Positions 24,189 to 35,090 of a DNA stretch of 64,000 nt are shown in pieces. Source of the stretch: Demequina litorisediminis (GTDB lineage Bacteria > Actinomycetota > Actinomycetes > Actinomycetales > Demequinaceae). The notes under the pieces were generated by a model. The model searched no databases. It saw nothing but the letters and a program-made list of their open reading frames with translations, and was not told the origin of the DNA. How positions within the stretch are numbered: the first letter of the stretch is position 1; each line of letters begins with the position of its first letter. A program made the translations under genes and the position numbers. The stretch covers positions 1,736,001 to 1,800,000 of the forward strand of contig NZ_BSUN01000001.1 in NCBI RefSeq assembly GCF_030161615.1, read 5' to 3'.

Positions 24189-24250
24189 CGAGACGGGCCC
24201 GCATGACCGAGCCTTTCCAGCCAGGTCGTGCGGGCCCGTCTCGTTTTCTC
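24189..24250 (+). terminator. Terminator hairpin overlapping the truA start
   Basis: A perfect 15-base arm at 24189-24203 (cgagacgggcccgca) pairs with 24229-24243, with GACC/GGTC adding an inner helix, and TTTTCTC follows. It ends the rplQ transcript. The 3' arm and T-run are also the first coding bases of truA, so it may attenuate or hide the truA start. Confidence 0.75.
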
Positions 24251-25091
24251 GTATGACGGCACGGACTTCGCCGGATGGGCCACCCAACCGGGCCTGAGGA
24301 CCGTGCAGGGGGTGCTGGAGGAGGCGCTGGGGCGCATCGTCCGCGAACCCTCAACCGGCGAGCCCGGCGTGCATCGGCTCACCGTCGCGGGCCGTACCGA
24401 CGCCGGGGTGCACGCGCGTCACCAGGTGGCGCACGTCGACCTTCCCGCCGAGGCGTGGGAGCGGATGCCGGGGCGGTCGGACCGTAGCCCTGCTCAGGGG
24501 CTGCGTGATCGTCTCCAGGGCACCACGCCGGACGACGTCGTGATCGTTGAGGCGTCGGTGGCCCCGGAGGGTTTCGACGCCCGTTTCTCCGCCACCCAGC
24601 GCCGCTACGCGTACCGCGTCTGCGACCAGCGGGAGTTGCGGGATCCGCTGACCCGCAGGCACGTCCTGTGGCATGACCACGGATTGGACGTCTCGGCGCT
24701 GAATGAGGCTTCGGCCACGCTGACCGGGCTGCGCGACTTCGCGGCCTTCTGCAAGGCGCGCGAGGGCGCCACCACCATTCGGGATCTCGTGGAGTTCTCG
24801 TGGGAGCGCAGGCTCGACGGCCCCGACCAGGGCCTCGTCGTCGCCACCGTGCGCGCCGACGCGTTCTGCCACTCGATGGTCCGGTCGCTGGTGGGAGCGG
24901 TGCTGCCGGTCGGCCAGGGCAGGCGGGACCTGAACTGGCTCGCCGCCGCTGCGGCTCTCGACGCGCGCGCGCAGGGTGTCGCGGTGGCCCCAGCACACGG
25001 CCTCACCCTGGAGCAGGTCTCCTACCCGGCCGACGCGGATCTCGCCTCGCGCGCCGAACTCACCCGGGCGCGCAGAGAACCCGTCGACTAG
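24203..25091 (+). CDS. truA: tRNA pseudouridine synthase A
   Basis: Makes pseudouridine 38-40 in tRNA anticodon arms. Catalytic Asp lies in VAGRTDAGVHARHQVAHVD. An intact frame runs from GTG 24228 (287 residues, MRARLVFSYDGTDFAGWATQ). If gagccttt at 24209 is a damaged GAGCTTT, the start moves to ATG 24203 with N-terminus MTELSSQVVRARLVFSYDG and 295 residues, which I prefer because it fits the window-wide error. The terminator hairpin covers this start. Confidence 0.9.
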
Positions 25092-25780
25092 ACCGTCGCG
25101 CGCGCGGTGACCCGCTCGAGAAGGGCGGGGACTTGGACGGCCGCGACGGCGGGATGCTCGGGGTGCCACTGCACGCCCAACACCGGGGCGTCGGCGTGCT
25201 CGAGCGCCTCGACCACGCCGTCGGCGGCGCGTGCCACCACCGTGAGGCCCTCGCCGACGTCCCCGACAGCCTGATGATGTGTGCACCAGACGGGCGCGCC
25301 GGGCGTGACGGTCGCGTCCTCACCGAGCTCCGTGAGCACCCAGGCGTCCGCGCCCTGCCGGACGTGATCCTCCATGTGTTGCACCAGGGTGCCGCCACAC
25401 GCCACGTTGAGCAGTTGGTGGCCCCGGCAGATCCCGAGCAGTGGTGAGCGTCGGGCGATGGCGTCGCGGATGACCGCCAGCAGTACCTCGTCGGAGTGCA
25501 GGACGTGGTGGCCGCCGCCGGGATAGTCCTCCGTGGCGCCATAGAGCGCGGGCGTGACGTCCTCGCCTCCCATGACGACCACAGCATCGGCCTTCCGGGC
25601 GACTGCCACGACCTCCTCCATATCCGCGTGAGCCGTCGCAACGAGCGTGGGCTCCCAACCCGCCCCGGTCACCGCGGCGAGCGTCGCGGCGTTCAGTTCG
25701 TCGAGCAGTTGCTGATAGCCGGGGGCGTGCGGCCGGGCATCGCTGACGTGCAGCACGAGCAGGGGACGCGTGGACGTCAT
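25088..25780 (-). CDS. Gamma-glutamyl-gamma-aminobutyrate hydrolase family protein (class I amidotransferase fold)
   Basis: Cytosolic cysteine hydrolase resembling peptidase C26/PuuD. Nucleophile elbow GICRGHQLLN (Cys about residue 107) and the His in GVQWHPEHP form the triad with the following acidic residue. Start at ATG 25780 is set by GGAGG eight bases upstream; the open frame extends further but without a site. 230 residues. Converges on truA with a four-base overlap of the 3' ends. Substrate unknown. Confidence 0.8.
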   Translation of the reverse strand: MTSTRPLLVLHVSDARPHAPGYQQLLDELNAATLAAVTGAGWEPTLVATAHADMEEVVAVARKADAVVVMGGEDVTPALYGATEDYPGGGHHVLHSDEVLLAVIRDAIARRSPLLGICRGHQLLNVACGGTLVQHMEDHVRQGADAWVLTELGEDATVTPGAPVWCTHHQAVGDVGEGLTVVARAADGVVEALEHADAPVLGVQWHPEHPAVAAVQVPALLERVTARATV

Positions 25781-25843
25781 GGGCACCTCCGGGGGATGAT
25801 GATGGGGCGACAGTACAGTTCGGCAGACAACAAGCACATCCGA

Positions 25844-25873
25844 ATTGACCGTCAAGGCACCACGCCGGTAGAA
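25844..25873 (+). promoter_or_regulatory. Probable promoter of rplM-rpsI
   Basis: TTGACC at 25844-25849 and TAGAAT at 25868-25873 with an 18-base spacer. The leader to rplM is about 115 bases and lacks the element found before rpsL and rpsJ. Confidence 0.7.
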
Positions 25874-25993
25874 TCATCTGTCGTTGTGCGTTCCGGCTGG
25901 AAGTGTCTCCCACTCGCCTCCGCAGGACCCGCCGACCGAAACTTCAGCGGTGCATTCGCGCCGCCCACCGTTCACGAGTAAGAAGGCTTCACA

Positions 25994-26440
25994 GTGCGTA
26001 CGTATTCTCCCAAGCCGGGTGACGTCACCAAGAACTGGTACGTCATCGACGCTACTGACGTGGTTCTCGGTCGTCTGGCCTCTCAGGCCGCTTCGCTGCT
26101 CCGCGGCAAGCACAAGGCGACCTTCGCGCCCCACGTCGACGGCGGCGACTTCGTCATCGTCATCAACGCGGACAAGATCTCCCTGTCGGGCTCCAAGCCT
26201 GACCGACAAGATGGTCTACCGCCACTCCGGCCACCCGGGCGGTCTGAAGGCCGTTCCGATCGGCGAGCCTGCTCGAGAAGAACCCGCAGCGCGTCATCGA
26301 GAACGCGGTGAAGGGCATGCTGCCCCGCACCAAGCTCGGCCGTGCCCAGGCTGTCCAGGCTCAAGGTCTACGCGGGCTCTGAGCACCCCCACGCCGCGCA
26401 GCAGCCGCAGGCGTTCGAGATCACCCAGGTCGCGCAGTAA
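25994..26440 (+). CDS. rplM: 50S ribosomal protein L13
   Basis: Early-assembly large-subunit protein. GTG start. [20 protein letters not shown] is followed by [19 protein letters not shown]. Three AGCT insertions (near 26198, 26267 and 26349) break it; together they restore the frame at the end. An AGCT at 26333 (accaagctcggcc) is intact. Repaired length 147 residues. Co-transcribed with rpsI. Confidence 0.95.
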
Positions 26441-26469
26441 AGCGCGTACGGACACAAGGACTGATTGAA

Positions 26470-26950
26470 GTGGCAGACGTGACTGACACCGTCGAGAACG
26501 ACACCCCTACCGAGTACACCTCCGAGTCCGCTCCTGAGCGTGGCAAGGGCACCTCGGCCATCGCCCCCGGCGCCGGCCTCGGTCGCCGCAAGGAGGCCAT
26601 CGCCCGCGTGCGCCTGGTTCCCGGCTCCGGCCAGTGGAAGATCAACGGCCGCACCCTCGAGGACTACTTCCCCAACAAGGTGCACCAGCAGGCTCGTGAA
26701 CTCGCCGTTCGCCCTGCTCGACATCGAGGGCAAGTTCGACGTCCACGCTCGCATCACCGGTGGTGGCCCCTCGGGTCAGGCCGGCGCGCTGCGTCTCGGC
26801 GTTTCCCGCGCTCTCAACGAGATCGACGAGGAGACCAACCGTCCCACGCTGAAGAAGGCTGGCTTCCTCACGCGTGACGCCCGCGTCGTCGAGCGCAAGA
26901 AGGCAGGTCTCAAGAAGGCCCGCCGCGCTCCTCAGTACTCGAAGCGCTAA
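26470..26950 (+). CDS. rpsI: 30S ribosomal protein S9
   Basis: P-site tRNA-contacting protein with the typical C-terminal [10 protein letters not shown] tail. GTG start. About 30 acidic/Ser-rich N-terminal residues precede the family core ([17 protein letters not shown]), as in other actinobacteria. One AGCT insertion near 26693 (cagcaggctcgtg) breaks [14 protein letters not shown]. Repaired length 159 residues. Confidence 0.94.
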
Positions 26951-26962
26951 CCAGAAGAGCGC

Positions 26963-28328
26963 ATGGCGCGACTTTTCGGCACGGACGGGGTCCGCGGCCT
27001 GGCTAACCGTGTTGTCACGGCAGAGCCTGGCCGTGGACCTCGCCGTGTCTGCGGCCCGTGTCCTCGCCGAACGTGGCGAATTTTCGGGACACCGGCCCAA
27101 GGCGGTACTGGGCCGTGACACACGCGTGTCCGGCCAGTTCCTCTCGCACGCCGTCGCCGCGGGCCTCGCGTCCGCGGGGGTCGACGTGCTCGACGTCGGC
27201 GTGGTCCCCACGCCTGGCGTCGCCTACTTGACCGATGCCGTCGAGGCCGACCTTGGGGTCGTGATCTCCGCATCGCACAACCCGATGCCCGACAACGGCA
27301 TCAAGTTCTTCGCCCGCGGCGGACACAAACTTGATGACGCGGTGGAGGATCTCATCGAGGAGGGGCTGCGCTCGCCGTGGCAGCGCCCCACTGGCGCCGC
27401 GGTGGGCACCATCACCGACGCCGCTCCGCTGGCCGCCGACTACGTCGAGCACGCCGTCGCAGCCGTCCGATCCTTCGCCGGAGCGGAGGAGCCGCTGACC
27501 GGCCTCACCATCGTGGTGGACACCGCCTATGGTGCGGCCTCGTCCGTGGGTCCGCAGGCCCTTGAGGCCGCGGGCGCGACCGTGATTGCCCTCCATGACG
27601 CCCCCGATGGCTTCAACATCAACGACCAGGCGGGCTCGACCCACATGGGAGCGCTCCAGGACCGGGTGGTGGCCGAGGGCGCAGACTTCGGCATCGCCTA
27701 TGACGGTGACGCCGACCGCTGCCTCGCCGTCGACCACACGGGTGCCCTCGTCAACGGAGACCAGATCATGGGGCTCCTTGCGATCGCCATGAAGGACGCA
27801 GGCAGCCTGTACCACGACACCCTCGTCGCCACGGTGATGAGCAACCTCGGACTCCACCGCGCGATGGACGCCGCAGGCATCACCATCATCGAATCCGCCG
27901 TGGGCGACCGCTACGTGCTCGAGGCGATGCGCGAGGGCGGCTACAGCCTCGGGGGAGAGCAGTCGGGCCATGTGATCGTCGCGGAGTACGCCACGACTGG
28001 CGACGGCGTCCTCACCTCGCTCCTGATCGGCGCGCGGGTGCGCGAGGCTGGACCCCTGCGAGACCAGTGCGCCGCCATCGAGACGCTGCCCCAGATCCTC
28101 GTCAACGTTGCAGGCGTGGACCGCAGTCGCGTCCACACGGACGCCGGCGTACAGCAGGCCGTCGCCGCCTCCCGCAGGGAACTGGGGAAATCCGGACGAG
28201 TGCTGCTGCGCCCGTCGGGCACCGAGCCGCTGGTGCGGGTCATGGTCGAGGCCTCGACCGCTGCCGATGCCCAGCGTCACGCCGACGCCCTGGCCGCGGT
28301 GGTGACCGAACGCCTGGCACTGTCCTGA
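26963..28328 (+). CDS. glmM: Phosphoglucosamine mutase
   Basis: Converts glucosamine-6-phosphate to glucosamine-1-phosphate for UDP-GlcNAc and peptidoglycan. Begins MARLFGTDGVRGLANRVV. Catalytic Ser in VISASHNPMPDNG, Mg site DGDADR, C-terminal phosphate loop RPSGTEPLVRVMVE. One AGCT insertion near 27025 (gcagagcctggcc for GCAGAGCTGGCC). Repaired length 454 residues. Twelve bases after rpsI; acts directly downstream of GlmS (31252-33121). Confidence 0.95.
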
Positions 28329-28413
28329 TCGCGGCGCAGGTCGTCCTGATGGAGGCCCCGGATCAGGGGATCTCCCCATCGCGTCGCGGTGCACAGACTG
28401 GAACACTGAAGCG

Positions 28414-29254
28414 GTGACCGACCACCCCTTCACCGATTGGATCCTGCACTTCTCGTCGATGGTGGAGGAGTTCATCCTCGCCCTCACCGAGTCTCTGTGG
28501 ATCTACCCCGGCGTGCTGACGCTGTCTCTCATCGACGGCGTCTTCCCCGTGGTCCCCAGCGAGTCCGTCGTCATCGCGACGGCAACGGCCTCGCTTCAGA
28601 CCGGCTCGCCCATCCTTATCATCGTCTTCTTGTGTGCCGCGGTGGGCGCCTGGTTGGGCGACCAGGCTCGCCTATCTCATCGGAGCACGGGCGGACGTGC
28701 GCCGCTGGCGCATCTTCAAGCGCGGCCGCTGGTTGCACGCCCTGAATTGGGCCGAGTCGCAGGTGGAAAAGCGCGGCACCACCTTCATCATCGCCGCGCG
28801 CTTCATCCCCATGGGCCGCGTGGTCGTCAACCTCACCGCCGGGGCGCTGCGCTTCCCGCACCGGCGGTTCATGGGCGTGGACGCGGTGGCCGTCACCATC
28901 TGGGCCCTGTGGAGCATCCTGCTGGGCACCATCGCCGGCGCCATCTTCCCCGAGGACAACCTGCTGATGTCCATCGCGGTGGGAGTCGCGGCAGGCATCC
29001 TGCTGGGCTTCTTCGTGGACAGGATCCTTGGCTGGTTCGGCCTGAGCCAGCCGGAACTTCCCGACCTTGCGAGCGACATCGAGGAGTCCCTCACTCCGGA
29101 GGAGCGGGCGCGCCAGGAGGAACTCGAGCGTCACCGCGAGGAGCGCAAGGAACATCGCGCGGAGCGCCGGGAGGCGATCACGGGCCAGTTGCCCATCACG
29201 CGTCGGCGCCGCGACGGCGAGCCGCACGACGACGACCCCGGAGACGACAACTAG
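28414..29254 (+). CDS. DedA family membrane protein
   Basis: Polytopic membrane protein of the DedA/VTT family, implicated elsewhere in lipid-carrier flipping and membrane homeostasis. Family signature around FIPMGRVVVNLTAGALRFPH and several hydrophobic helices, then a cytoplasmic charged tail of about 70 residues (ERARQEELERHREERKEHRA). GTG start. One AGCT insertion near 28663 (gaccaggctcgcc) breaks DQLAYLIGARADV. Repaired length 279 residues. Confidence 0.8.
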
Positions 29255-29287
29255 GCACTGGGCGTGCTCCAAGGCGCCCCCGCGCAC

Positions 29288-29293
29288 TAGCGT
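29288..29293 (+). promoter_or_regulatory. -10 box of a probable leaderless promoter
   Basis: TAGCGT ends six bases before the methyltransferase ATG at 29300, and no ribosome-binding site is present. This spacing is typical of actinobacterial leaderless mRNAs. Confidence 0.5.
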
Positions 29294-29299
29294 CGCCTC

Positions 29300-30152
29300 A
29301 TGAGCGACGCACAGATGGGCATCGGCTGGGACGAGGCACGGGCCGTCAACCTCGCGAACTGGGAGGCGCGTGTCCCGCTCCACGTGGCGGCGTACGGTCT
29401 CGACGCACTCCGAGACGACCCGAGCCATCTCAGCCAGGTGGTGCGGACCGACCTGGCGGCGCTTGGACCCTTCCTGGCCGATGGCGTGGCCGGGCTCGAC
29501 GTCTGCCACCTCCAGTGCCACATCGGCACGGACACGCTGTCGCTGGCCCGCGCGGGGGCGCGCGTGACGGGCGTCGATTTCTCGCCCTCCGCGCTCGCGG
29601 CGGCTGCGGACCTCGCGGAGGGACTGGGCCTCGCGGCCACCTGGGTCCAGACCGACGTGCTCGACGCCCGTGCCGCGGTGAAGGGCGACTTTGACCTGGT
29701 CTACACGTCGATCGGCACCATTACGTGGTTGGCGGACCTGGACCGCTGGGCCGCGCAGGTGCACGCACTACTGCGGCCAGGCGCGCTGTTCTACCTCCGG
29801 GACGGACACCCCGCCCTCTACGCCCTCGACGAGAGCGCCGACGGCCTCGTCACCGGCTACCGGTACTTCCCCAACGGCGAGCCGCTCGAATGGGTCGAAG
29901 AGTCGACCTACGTGGGCGACGGTGTCGTCTCCAGCCCTCGCACCCTCGAGTACCCGCACTCCCTCGCGGAGGTCATGACCGCCCTCCTTGCGGCGGGGCT
30001 CGCCATCGAAGCCTTCGACGAGGGAGACACCCTTCCGTGGCGCTTCAGCCCGCTCATGGAGGAGCCTTCCGGACGGAGACTTCGCCTATCCGGCGCCACT
30101 GCGAGAGCGAATCCCCACCACGTTCACCGTGGTCGCGCGTCGCCCCGCCTGA
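29300..30152 (+). CDS. Class I SAM-dependent methyltransferase
   Basis: Small-molecule type methyltransferase with motif [22 protein letters not shown] and post-[20 protein letters not shown]; motif III region [16 protein letters not shown]. Substrate unknown. One AGCT insertion near 30065 (gaggagccttccg) hides the C-terminus [20 protein letters not shown]. Repaired length 283 residues. Converges on coaA. Confidence 0.8.
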
Positions 30153-30163
30153 GCGGCAGGCCC

Positions 30164-30187
30164 GGCAGGGGCGCTTCGCGCCCTGCC
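30164..30187. terminator. Hairpin between converging methyltransferase gene and coaA
   Basis: GGCAGGGGCGC and GCGCCCTGCC flank a TTC loop; one G is bulged (possibly a run-length error). It lies between the two converging 3' ends but lacks a clear T-run, so the terminator role is tentative. Confidence 0.45.
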
Positions 30188-30205
30188 AGCACCGGCATCG
30201 GCCGC

Positions 30206-31181
30206 CTACAGCCTTGCGCATGTGGACCGATTCGATCTGGTGGTCGCTGCCCTTGGACAGGATGATCGTGGCCCGTGAGCGGGTGGGGGCGATGTTGCGC
30301 GCCAGGTTGGGCGCGTTGATCGCATCCCAAATTTGGCCCGCGCGCTCGGTCGCCTCCTCGTCGGACAGGCTCCGCGTAGTTGATGAAGTACGAGTCGGGA
30401 CGCGAGAACGCTGTGGAGCGCAGGGCGAGGAAGCGGTCGATGTACCAGCGACGCACGTCCGTGGGCTCGGCATCCACGTAGATCGACACGTCGAAGTAGT
30501 CGGACACGGCCAGTGCGGTCTCGTCCAGGTCGCGAGGGCTCGCGGGCTGCAGCACGTTGAGGCCCTCGACGATGAGGATGTCGGGGCTCCTCACCACGGC
30601 GCGCTCACCGGGGACGATGTCGTAGGTGATGTGCGAGTACACCGGCGCGCTGACCTCTTCCACGCCCGATTTCACGTCGGCAATGAACTGGCGCAGCGCA
30701 CGACGGTCATAGGACTCAGGGAAGCCCTTGCGCTGCAGCAGGCCGCGTTCGGCGAGCACCGCGTTGGAGTGCAGGAAGCCGTCCGTGGTGATGAGGCTCG
30801 ACGCGAGGGGAGTGCGGCCACCTGGCCATCACCACGCAGGACACGCGCCGTGGTTGACTTGCCCACCGCGACGGAACCGGCGATGCCGATCACGTACGGG
30901 GTGCGCCGCGCGGACTCACCCAGGAAGGCGCTGGTGGCCGAGTGAAGGGTGCCCACCGCGCCCGAATACAGGTCGAGCAGGCGCGACAGCGGACGGTAGA
31001 TGCGGTCCACCTCGGTGAGGTCGATCGGGTCACCAAGGCCGCGCACCCTGCGAATGTCGCCATGCGTCAACGGCAGCGGTGTCGAGTCCGCGAGCGCGGC
31101 CCACTGGTCGCGCGAGAACGTGGTGAACGGACCGTCAGCGGTCACAGGGGGGACAGAGCTCACGCCACCATTGTTCCGCAT
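30206..31181 (-). CDS. coaA: Pantothenate kinase, type I
   Basis: Phosphorylates pantothenate, first step of coenzyme A synthesis. P-loop [18 protein letters not shown], then ITYDIVPGE and [12 protein letters not shown]. Four AGCT-site errors: two bases lost near 30827 (expected [11 protein letters not shown]), one gained near 30796 (VELITTDGF), one gained near 30366 ([12 protein letters not shown]) and one gained near 30210, which hides the stop (AAG CTG TAG reads aaggctgtag). About 324 residues if ATG 31181 is the start; GTG 31164 is an alternative. Confidence 0.88.
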
Positions 31182-31238
31182 CGGACGGCCCGCCACGGCG
31201 GCAGGGCGAGGCAGGAGGGTGTGAGCGTGACGCCACCG

Positions 31239-31244
31239 TAGACT
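31239..31244 (+). promoter_or_regulatory. -10 box of a probable leaderless glmS promoter
   Basis: TAGACT, seven bases before the glmS ATG at 31252, with no ribosome-binding site in between. Confidence 0.55.
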
Positions 31245-31251
31245 CCTGCCT

Positions 31252-33121
31252 ATGTGTGGAATCGTCGGATACGTGGGCGCCGGCGCGGCGGATGAGCGCG
31301 CGCAGGGCGTTGTCATGGGCGGCCTCGCCCGACTTGAGTACCGGGGTTACGACTCGGCGGGTATTGCGCTCGTCGCCGACGACCTCGAACGCGTCGCCAC
31401 CGCGAAGAAGGCGGGCAAGCTCGAACGCCTCGCCACCGCGATCGCCGAAACGCCGCTGCCCGCCGCATCGGCCGCCATCGGGCACACGCGGTGGGCGACG
31501 CACGGCGCGCCCACGGACGCGAACGCACACCCCCACCTCGCGCTCGGTGGCCGCATCGCGATCATCCACAACGGCATCATCGAAAACCATGGCGAACTGC
31601 GTAACGAGCCTCGCGGCTCAGGGGATCGACTTCATCTCCGACACCGACACCGAGGTAGCCGGCCACCTGCTGGGTTCGCTCGTCGCCTCGGGGCTGAGCC
31701 TCGCGGACGCGATGCGGGCCGCCGCCCGTCGCCTCGAGGGCGCCTTCACGCTCCTTGCCGTGGACTCCGAGCAGCCTCACGTCGTGGTCGGAGCGCGCCG
31801 CAACTCCCCGCTCGTCGTGGGACTGGGGGAGGGGAGAACTTCCTCGGCTCCGACGTGGTGGCGTTCATCGAGCACACCCGCACCGCGCTCGAGCCTGGGC
31901 CAGGACGAGGTCGTCGAGATCACCCCCGAGGCGGTCATCGTCACCGACGCTCACGGCGCCGTGATCGAGCGCGAGCCGTACCACGTGGACTGGGACGCGG
32001 CCGCTGCCGAAAAGGGCGGTTTCGCCACCTTCATGGAGAAGGAGATCTACGACCAGCCCGCGGCGGTGGCCGACACGTTGCGCGGCCGCCTCGACGACCG
32101 TGGTCGCCTCAAGCTCGACGAGGGCATGGTGGACGAGTACATCCTCAAGTCCATCGACAAGATCATCATCATCGCGTGCGGCACCGCCTCCTACGCGGGC
32201 CAGGTGGCGCGCTACGCGATCGAGCACTGGACCCGCATCCCCGTCGAGGTCGAGCTCTCGCACGAGTTCCGCTACCGCGACCCGATCGTGTCCGTGAAGA
32301 CCCTCGTGGTCGCCGTGAGCCAGTCGGGCGAGACGATGGATACGATCATGGCGGTCCGCCACGCGCAGCAGCAGGGCGCCACCGTCATCGGCATCGTCAA
32401 CGCGCAGGGCTCCACCATCGCGCGCGAGGCCGATGCGGTGCTGTACACCCGCGCCGGCCCCGAGATCGCGGTGGCCTCCACCAAGGCATTCCTCGCGCAG
32501 ATCACCGCCGGGTACCTGCTCGGCATCTACCTTGCCGAGCCTGCGGGGCAACAAGTTCCCCGACGAGATCGACGCACTCCTGGCGGAGCTCGACGCCATC
32601 CCCGCCAAGATTCAGCGGGTCCTCGACACCTCGGAGCCCATCCGTGAGGTGGCGCGCTCGATGGCGAATGAGCGGACCGTCCTGTTCCTCGGCAGGCACG
32701 TGGGCTTCCCCGTGGCACTGGAAGGCGCGCTGAAGCTCAAGGAACTCGCGTACATCCACGCCGAGGGCTTCGCGGCAGGCGAGCCTCAAGCACGGCCCCA
32801 TCGCCCTGGTGGAGCAGGACCAGCCCGTCTTCGTCGTGGTGCCGAGCCCGCGTGGACGCGAGTCGCTGCACTCGAAGGTGCTGTCCAACGTGCAGGAGGT
32901 GCGTGCGCGCGGTGCGAGGACCCTCGTCATCGCCGAGGAGGGCGACGTCGTCGCCGCCGACCACGCCGCCCACACGTTCTTTGTGCCGAGCGCACCCGTG
33001 CTCATGACGCCGCTGTTGTCCGTCATCCCGCTGCAGATCTTCGCTCACGAGCCTGGCGAGCGCCAAGGGCTACGACGTCGACCAGCCCCGCAACCTGGCA
33101 AAGTCCGTCACGGTCGAGTGA
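31252..33121 (+). CDS. glmS: Glutamine-fructose-6-phosphate aminotransferase (isomerizing)
   Basis: First step of amino-sugar and peptidoglycan precursor synthesis. Nucleophile Cys2 in [10 protein letters not shown]-terminal glutaminase domain, two SIS sugar-isomerase domains (SQSGETMDT near residue 360), C-terminal [15 protein letters not shown]. Five AGCT insertions (near 31608, 31899, 32538, 32783 and 33050) and one loss in a G-rich run near 31830 (gggagaac for GGCGAGAAC). Three AGCT sites (31421, 32113, 32585) are intact. Repaired length 621 residues. Confidence 0.94.
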
Positions 33122-33480
33122 TGGCCGTCCTGGGGCTCGGCATCGACGTGGTCGAGATCGCGCGCTTCGAGGCCACCATCGAGCGCTCGCCATCCTTCGT
33201 GGAGCGAGTGTTCACCCCCGGCGAGCGCACGCTCGGCACGCGGTCGCTGGCGGCACGCTGGGCCGCCAAGGAGGCGCTCGCGAAGGCTCTCGGCGCCCCC
33301 GCGGGACTCCACTGGCATGACGCGGAGGTGCTGCGTGAGGAGTCCGGGCGGCCCGTGATGACGATGCGTGGCACAGTCGCGGCGCGCGCACACGAGTTGG
33401 GCATCACGCACCTCCACCTGTCCCTGTCGCACGATGCGGGTATCGCCTCCGCGGTGGTGGTCGCGGAAGGAGAACGATGA
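33121..33480 (+). CDS. acpS: Holo-[acyl-carrier-protein] synthase
   Basis: Transfers 4'-phosphopantetheine from CoA to acyl carrier protein. Intact frame, 119 residues, with the metal-binding [12 protein letters not shown] (Asp) and [13 protein letters not shown] (Glu). ATG shares its A with the glmS stop, and its 3' end overlaps alr by four bases. It uses CoA made from the coaA product upstream. Confidence 0.93.
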   Translation: MAVLGLGIDVVEIARFEATIERSPSFVERVFTPGERTLGTRSLAARWAAKEALAKALGAPAGLHWHDAEVLREESGRPVMTMRGTVAARAHELGITHLHLSLSHDAGIASAVVVAEGER

Positions 33481-34586
33481 GCGCCCTGGAGATCACCGTC
33501 GACTACGACGCGATCACCCATAACGTTGAGGTCCTGCGTGGCATGGCCGAGGGGGCAGCCGTGATGGCTGTCGTCAAGGCCGACGCCTATGGGCACGGGC
33601 TGGTGCCCGCCGCCGCTGCTGCGCGTGCGGGGGTGCGGCCTGGCTCGGCGTTGCCCAGCCGGGCGAGGCGCTCGAGCCTGCGAGCGGCTGGCGACTCAGG
33701 GCGCATCTTCACCTGGTTGTTCGGCACCGAGGTCCCCGCGAGGGCCCTCATCGCCGCAGACGTCGACATGTCGGTGTCGTCGCCTGAGGTCCTGGGCGCG
33801 ATCATCGCCGCCGCCCGCGACCTCACACTTCCCGCGCGGGTTCACCTGGCGATCGACACCGGTCTGGGACGCGAGGGCGTCACCCTTCCCGCGCTGCCGG
33901 GCCTCGTGGATCTCGCGCTCGCGGCCCAGGCCGAGGGACTCGTCCGGATCGTCGGCGCGTGGACGCACCTCGCGTGGGCCGACCAGCCGGGGCACGAGAC
34001 CATCGACGTCCAGGCCGACAACTTCCGCAGCGCGCTGATGCTCCTCGGGGAGCGCGGCGTGGAACTCGAGGTGCGCCACATCGCCAACTCCGCGTGCACC
34101 CTCACGCGCCCCGAGCCTGCACTTCGACCTGGTGCGCCCCGGCATCGCGATGTACGGGCTCCCTCCCATTCCCGATCCCGACGGGCACGACTTTGGCCTG
34201 CGCCCCGCGATGGCGGTGCGCTCGCGGGTGGTGCTCGTGAAGGACGTGCCCGCCGGCCAGGGGTGAGTTACGCCCACCAGTACGTGACGCCGTACCCGAC
34301 CACGCTGGGACTCATCAGCGCCGGGTATGCGGACGGCGTCTACCGAGCGGCGGGCAACCGTGCCGAGGTGGAGATCCGTGGGCGCCGCTACACGATCGCC
34401 GGGCGCGTCTGCATGGACCAGTTCGTCGTTGATCTTGGCCCTGCGACGGAGGTGCGCGAGGGAGATGTGGCGACCCTCATCGGCCCCGACGGCCCCACCG
34501 CGACGCACTGGGCCGAGGCCGCCGACACCATCAACTACGAGGTCGTGTGCCGCTTCGGTGGGCTGCGACCCAAGGAGAGCGCATGA
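33477..34586 (+). CDS. alr: Alanine racemase
   Basis: PLP enzyme making D-alanine for peptidoglycan. PLP Lys in [11 protein letters not shown] (residue about 36), C-terminal-domain [13 protein letters not shown] with the catalytic Tyr and [10 protein letters not shown]. Four errors: one base lost near 33630 where AGAAWLGVA is expected (probable GAGCTG site), insertions near 33677 and 34119 at AGCT, and a G lost from a G run near 34262 (caggggtgag). Net frame is kept, 369 residues. Confidence 0.92.
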   Translation: MSALEITVDYDAITHNVEVLRGMAEGAAVMAVVKADAYGHGLVPAAAAARAGVRPGSALPSRARRSSLRAAGDSGRIFTWLFGTEVPARALIAADVDMSVSSPEVLGAIIAAARDLTLPARVHLAIDTGLGREGVTLPALPGLVDLALAAQAEGLVRIVGAWTHLAWADQPGHETIDVQADNFRSALMLLGERGVELEVRHIANSACTLTRPEPALRPGAPRHRDVRAPSHSRSRRARLWPAPRDGGALAGGAREGRARRPGVSYAHQYVTPYPTTLGLISAGYADGVYRAAGNRAEVEIRGRRYTIAGRVCMDQFVVDLGPATEVREGDVATLIGPDGPTATHWAEAADTINYEVVCRFGGLRPKESA

Positions 34587-35081
34587 TTGACGCGACCGTC
34601 ACGATTCCCGATGCCGAGGCGATGCGCGCCTTCGCCGCCAGGCAGGTCGCACCGCTCCTTCGCCCCGGCGACCTGCTCATCCTGAGCGGTGACCTCGGCG
34701 CGGGAAAGACCACGTTCACGCAGGGCCTCGGCGAGGCCATCGGCGTGCGCGGCCCTGTCGCTAGCCCCACGTTTATCATCGCGCGGACCCATCCGTCCGA
34801 GGTGGGCGGGCCCGGACTGATCCACGTCGATGCGTATCGCCTTGGCTCGCTCGCCGAGGCTCGACGACCTCGACCTCGACTCGACCCTGGAGGACTCCAT
34901 CACCGTGGTCGAGTGGGGCGAGGACAAGGCTGAGCAGCTTGCCGAGGATCGCCTCCACCTGACCCTCACGCGCGAGCGCGGGGGCGACGTCGACCTGGCG
35001 AACCCCGACGTGGGCGTGCGTGAGGTTCGCGTCATCGGGCATGGTCCGCGCTGGTCGGACGTCACGCTTGACGCGAACTAG
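34583..35081 (+). CDS. tsaE: tRNA t6A threonylcarbamoyl biosynthesis ATPase TsaE
   Basis: ATPase that works with TsaB and TsaD to install t6A at position 37 of ANN-decoding tRNAs. Walker A LSGDLGAGKTTFTQGLG, then HVDAYRL and VVEWGE. ATG overlaps the alr stop. One AGCT insertion near 34859 (gccgaggctcgacg); a second site, cagcttgcc at 34936, is intact. Repaired length 165 residues. Confidence 0.93.
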
Positions 35082-35084
35082 GCT
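35079..35084 (+). promoter_or_regulatory. -10 box of a probable leaderless tsaB promoter
   Basis: TAGGCT, whose TAG is the tsaE stop codon, six bases before the tsaB GTG. Stop codon and -10 box are therefore the same bases. Confidence 0.45.
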
Positions 35085-35090
35085 TTTGCC

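Noticed and set aside
26950-28487. Long open frame of 490 codons on the minus strand opposite glmM
   Set aside because: GC-rich codon bias opens antisense frames; its translation has no recognisable domain, and glmM is certain on the plus strand.
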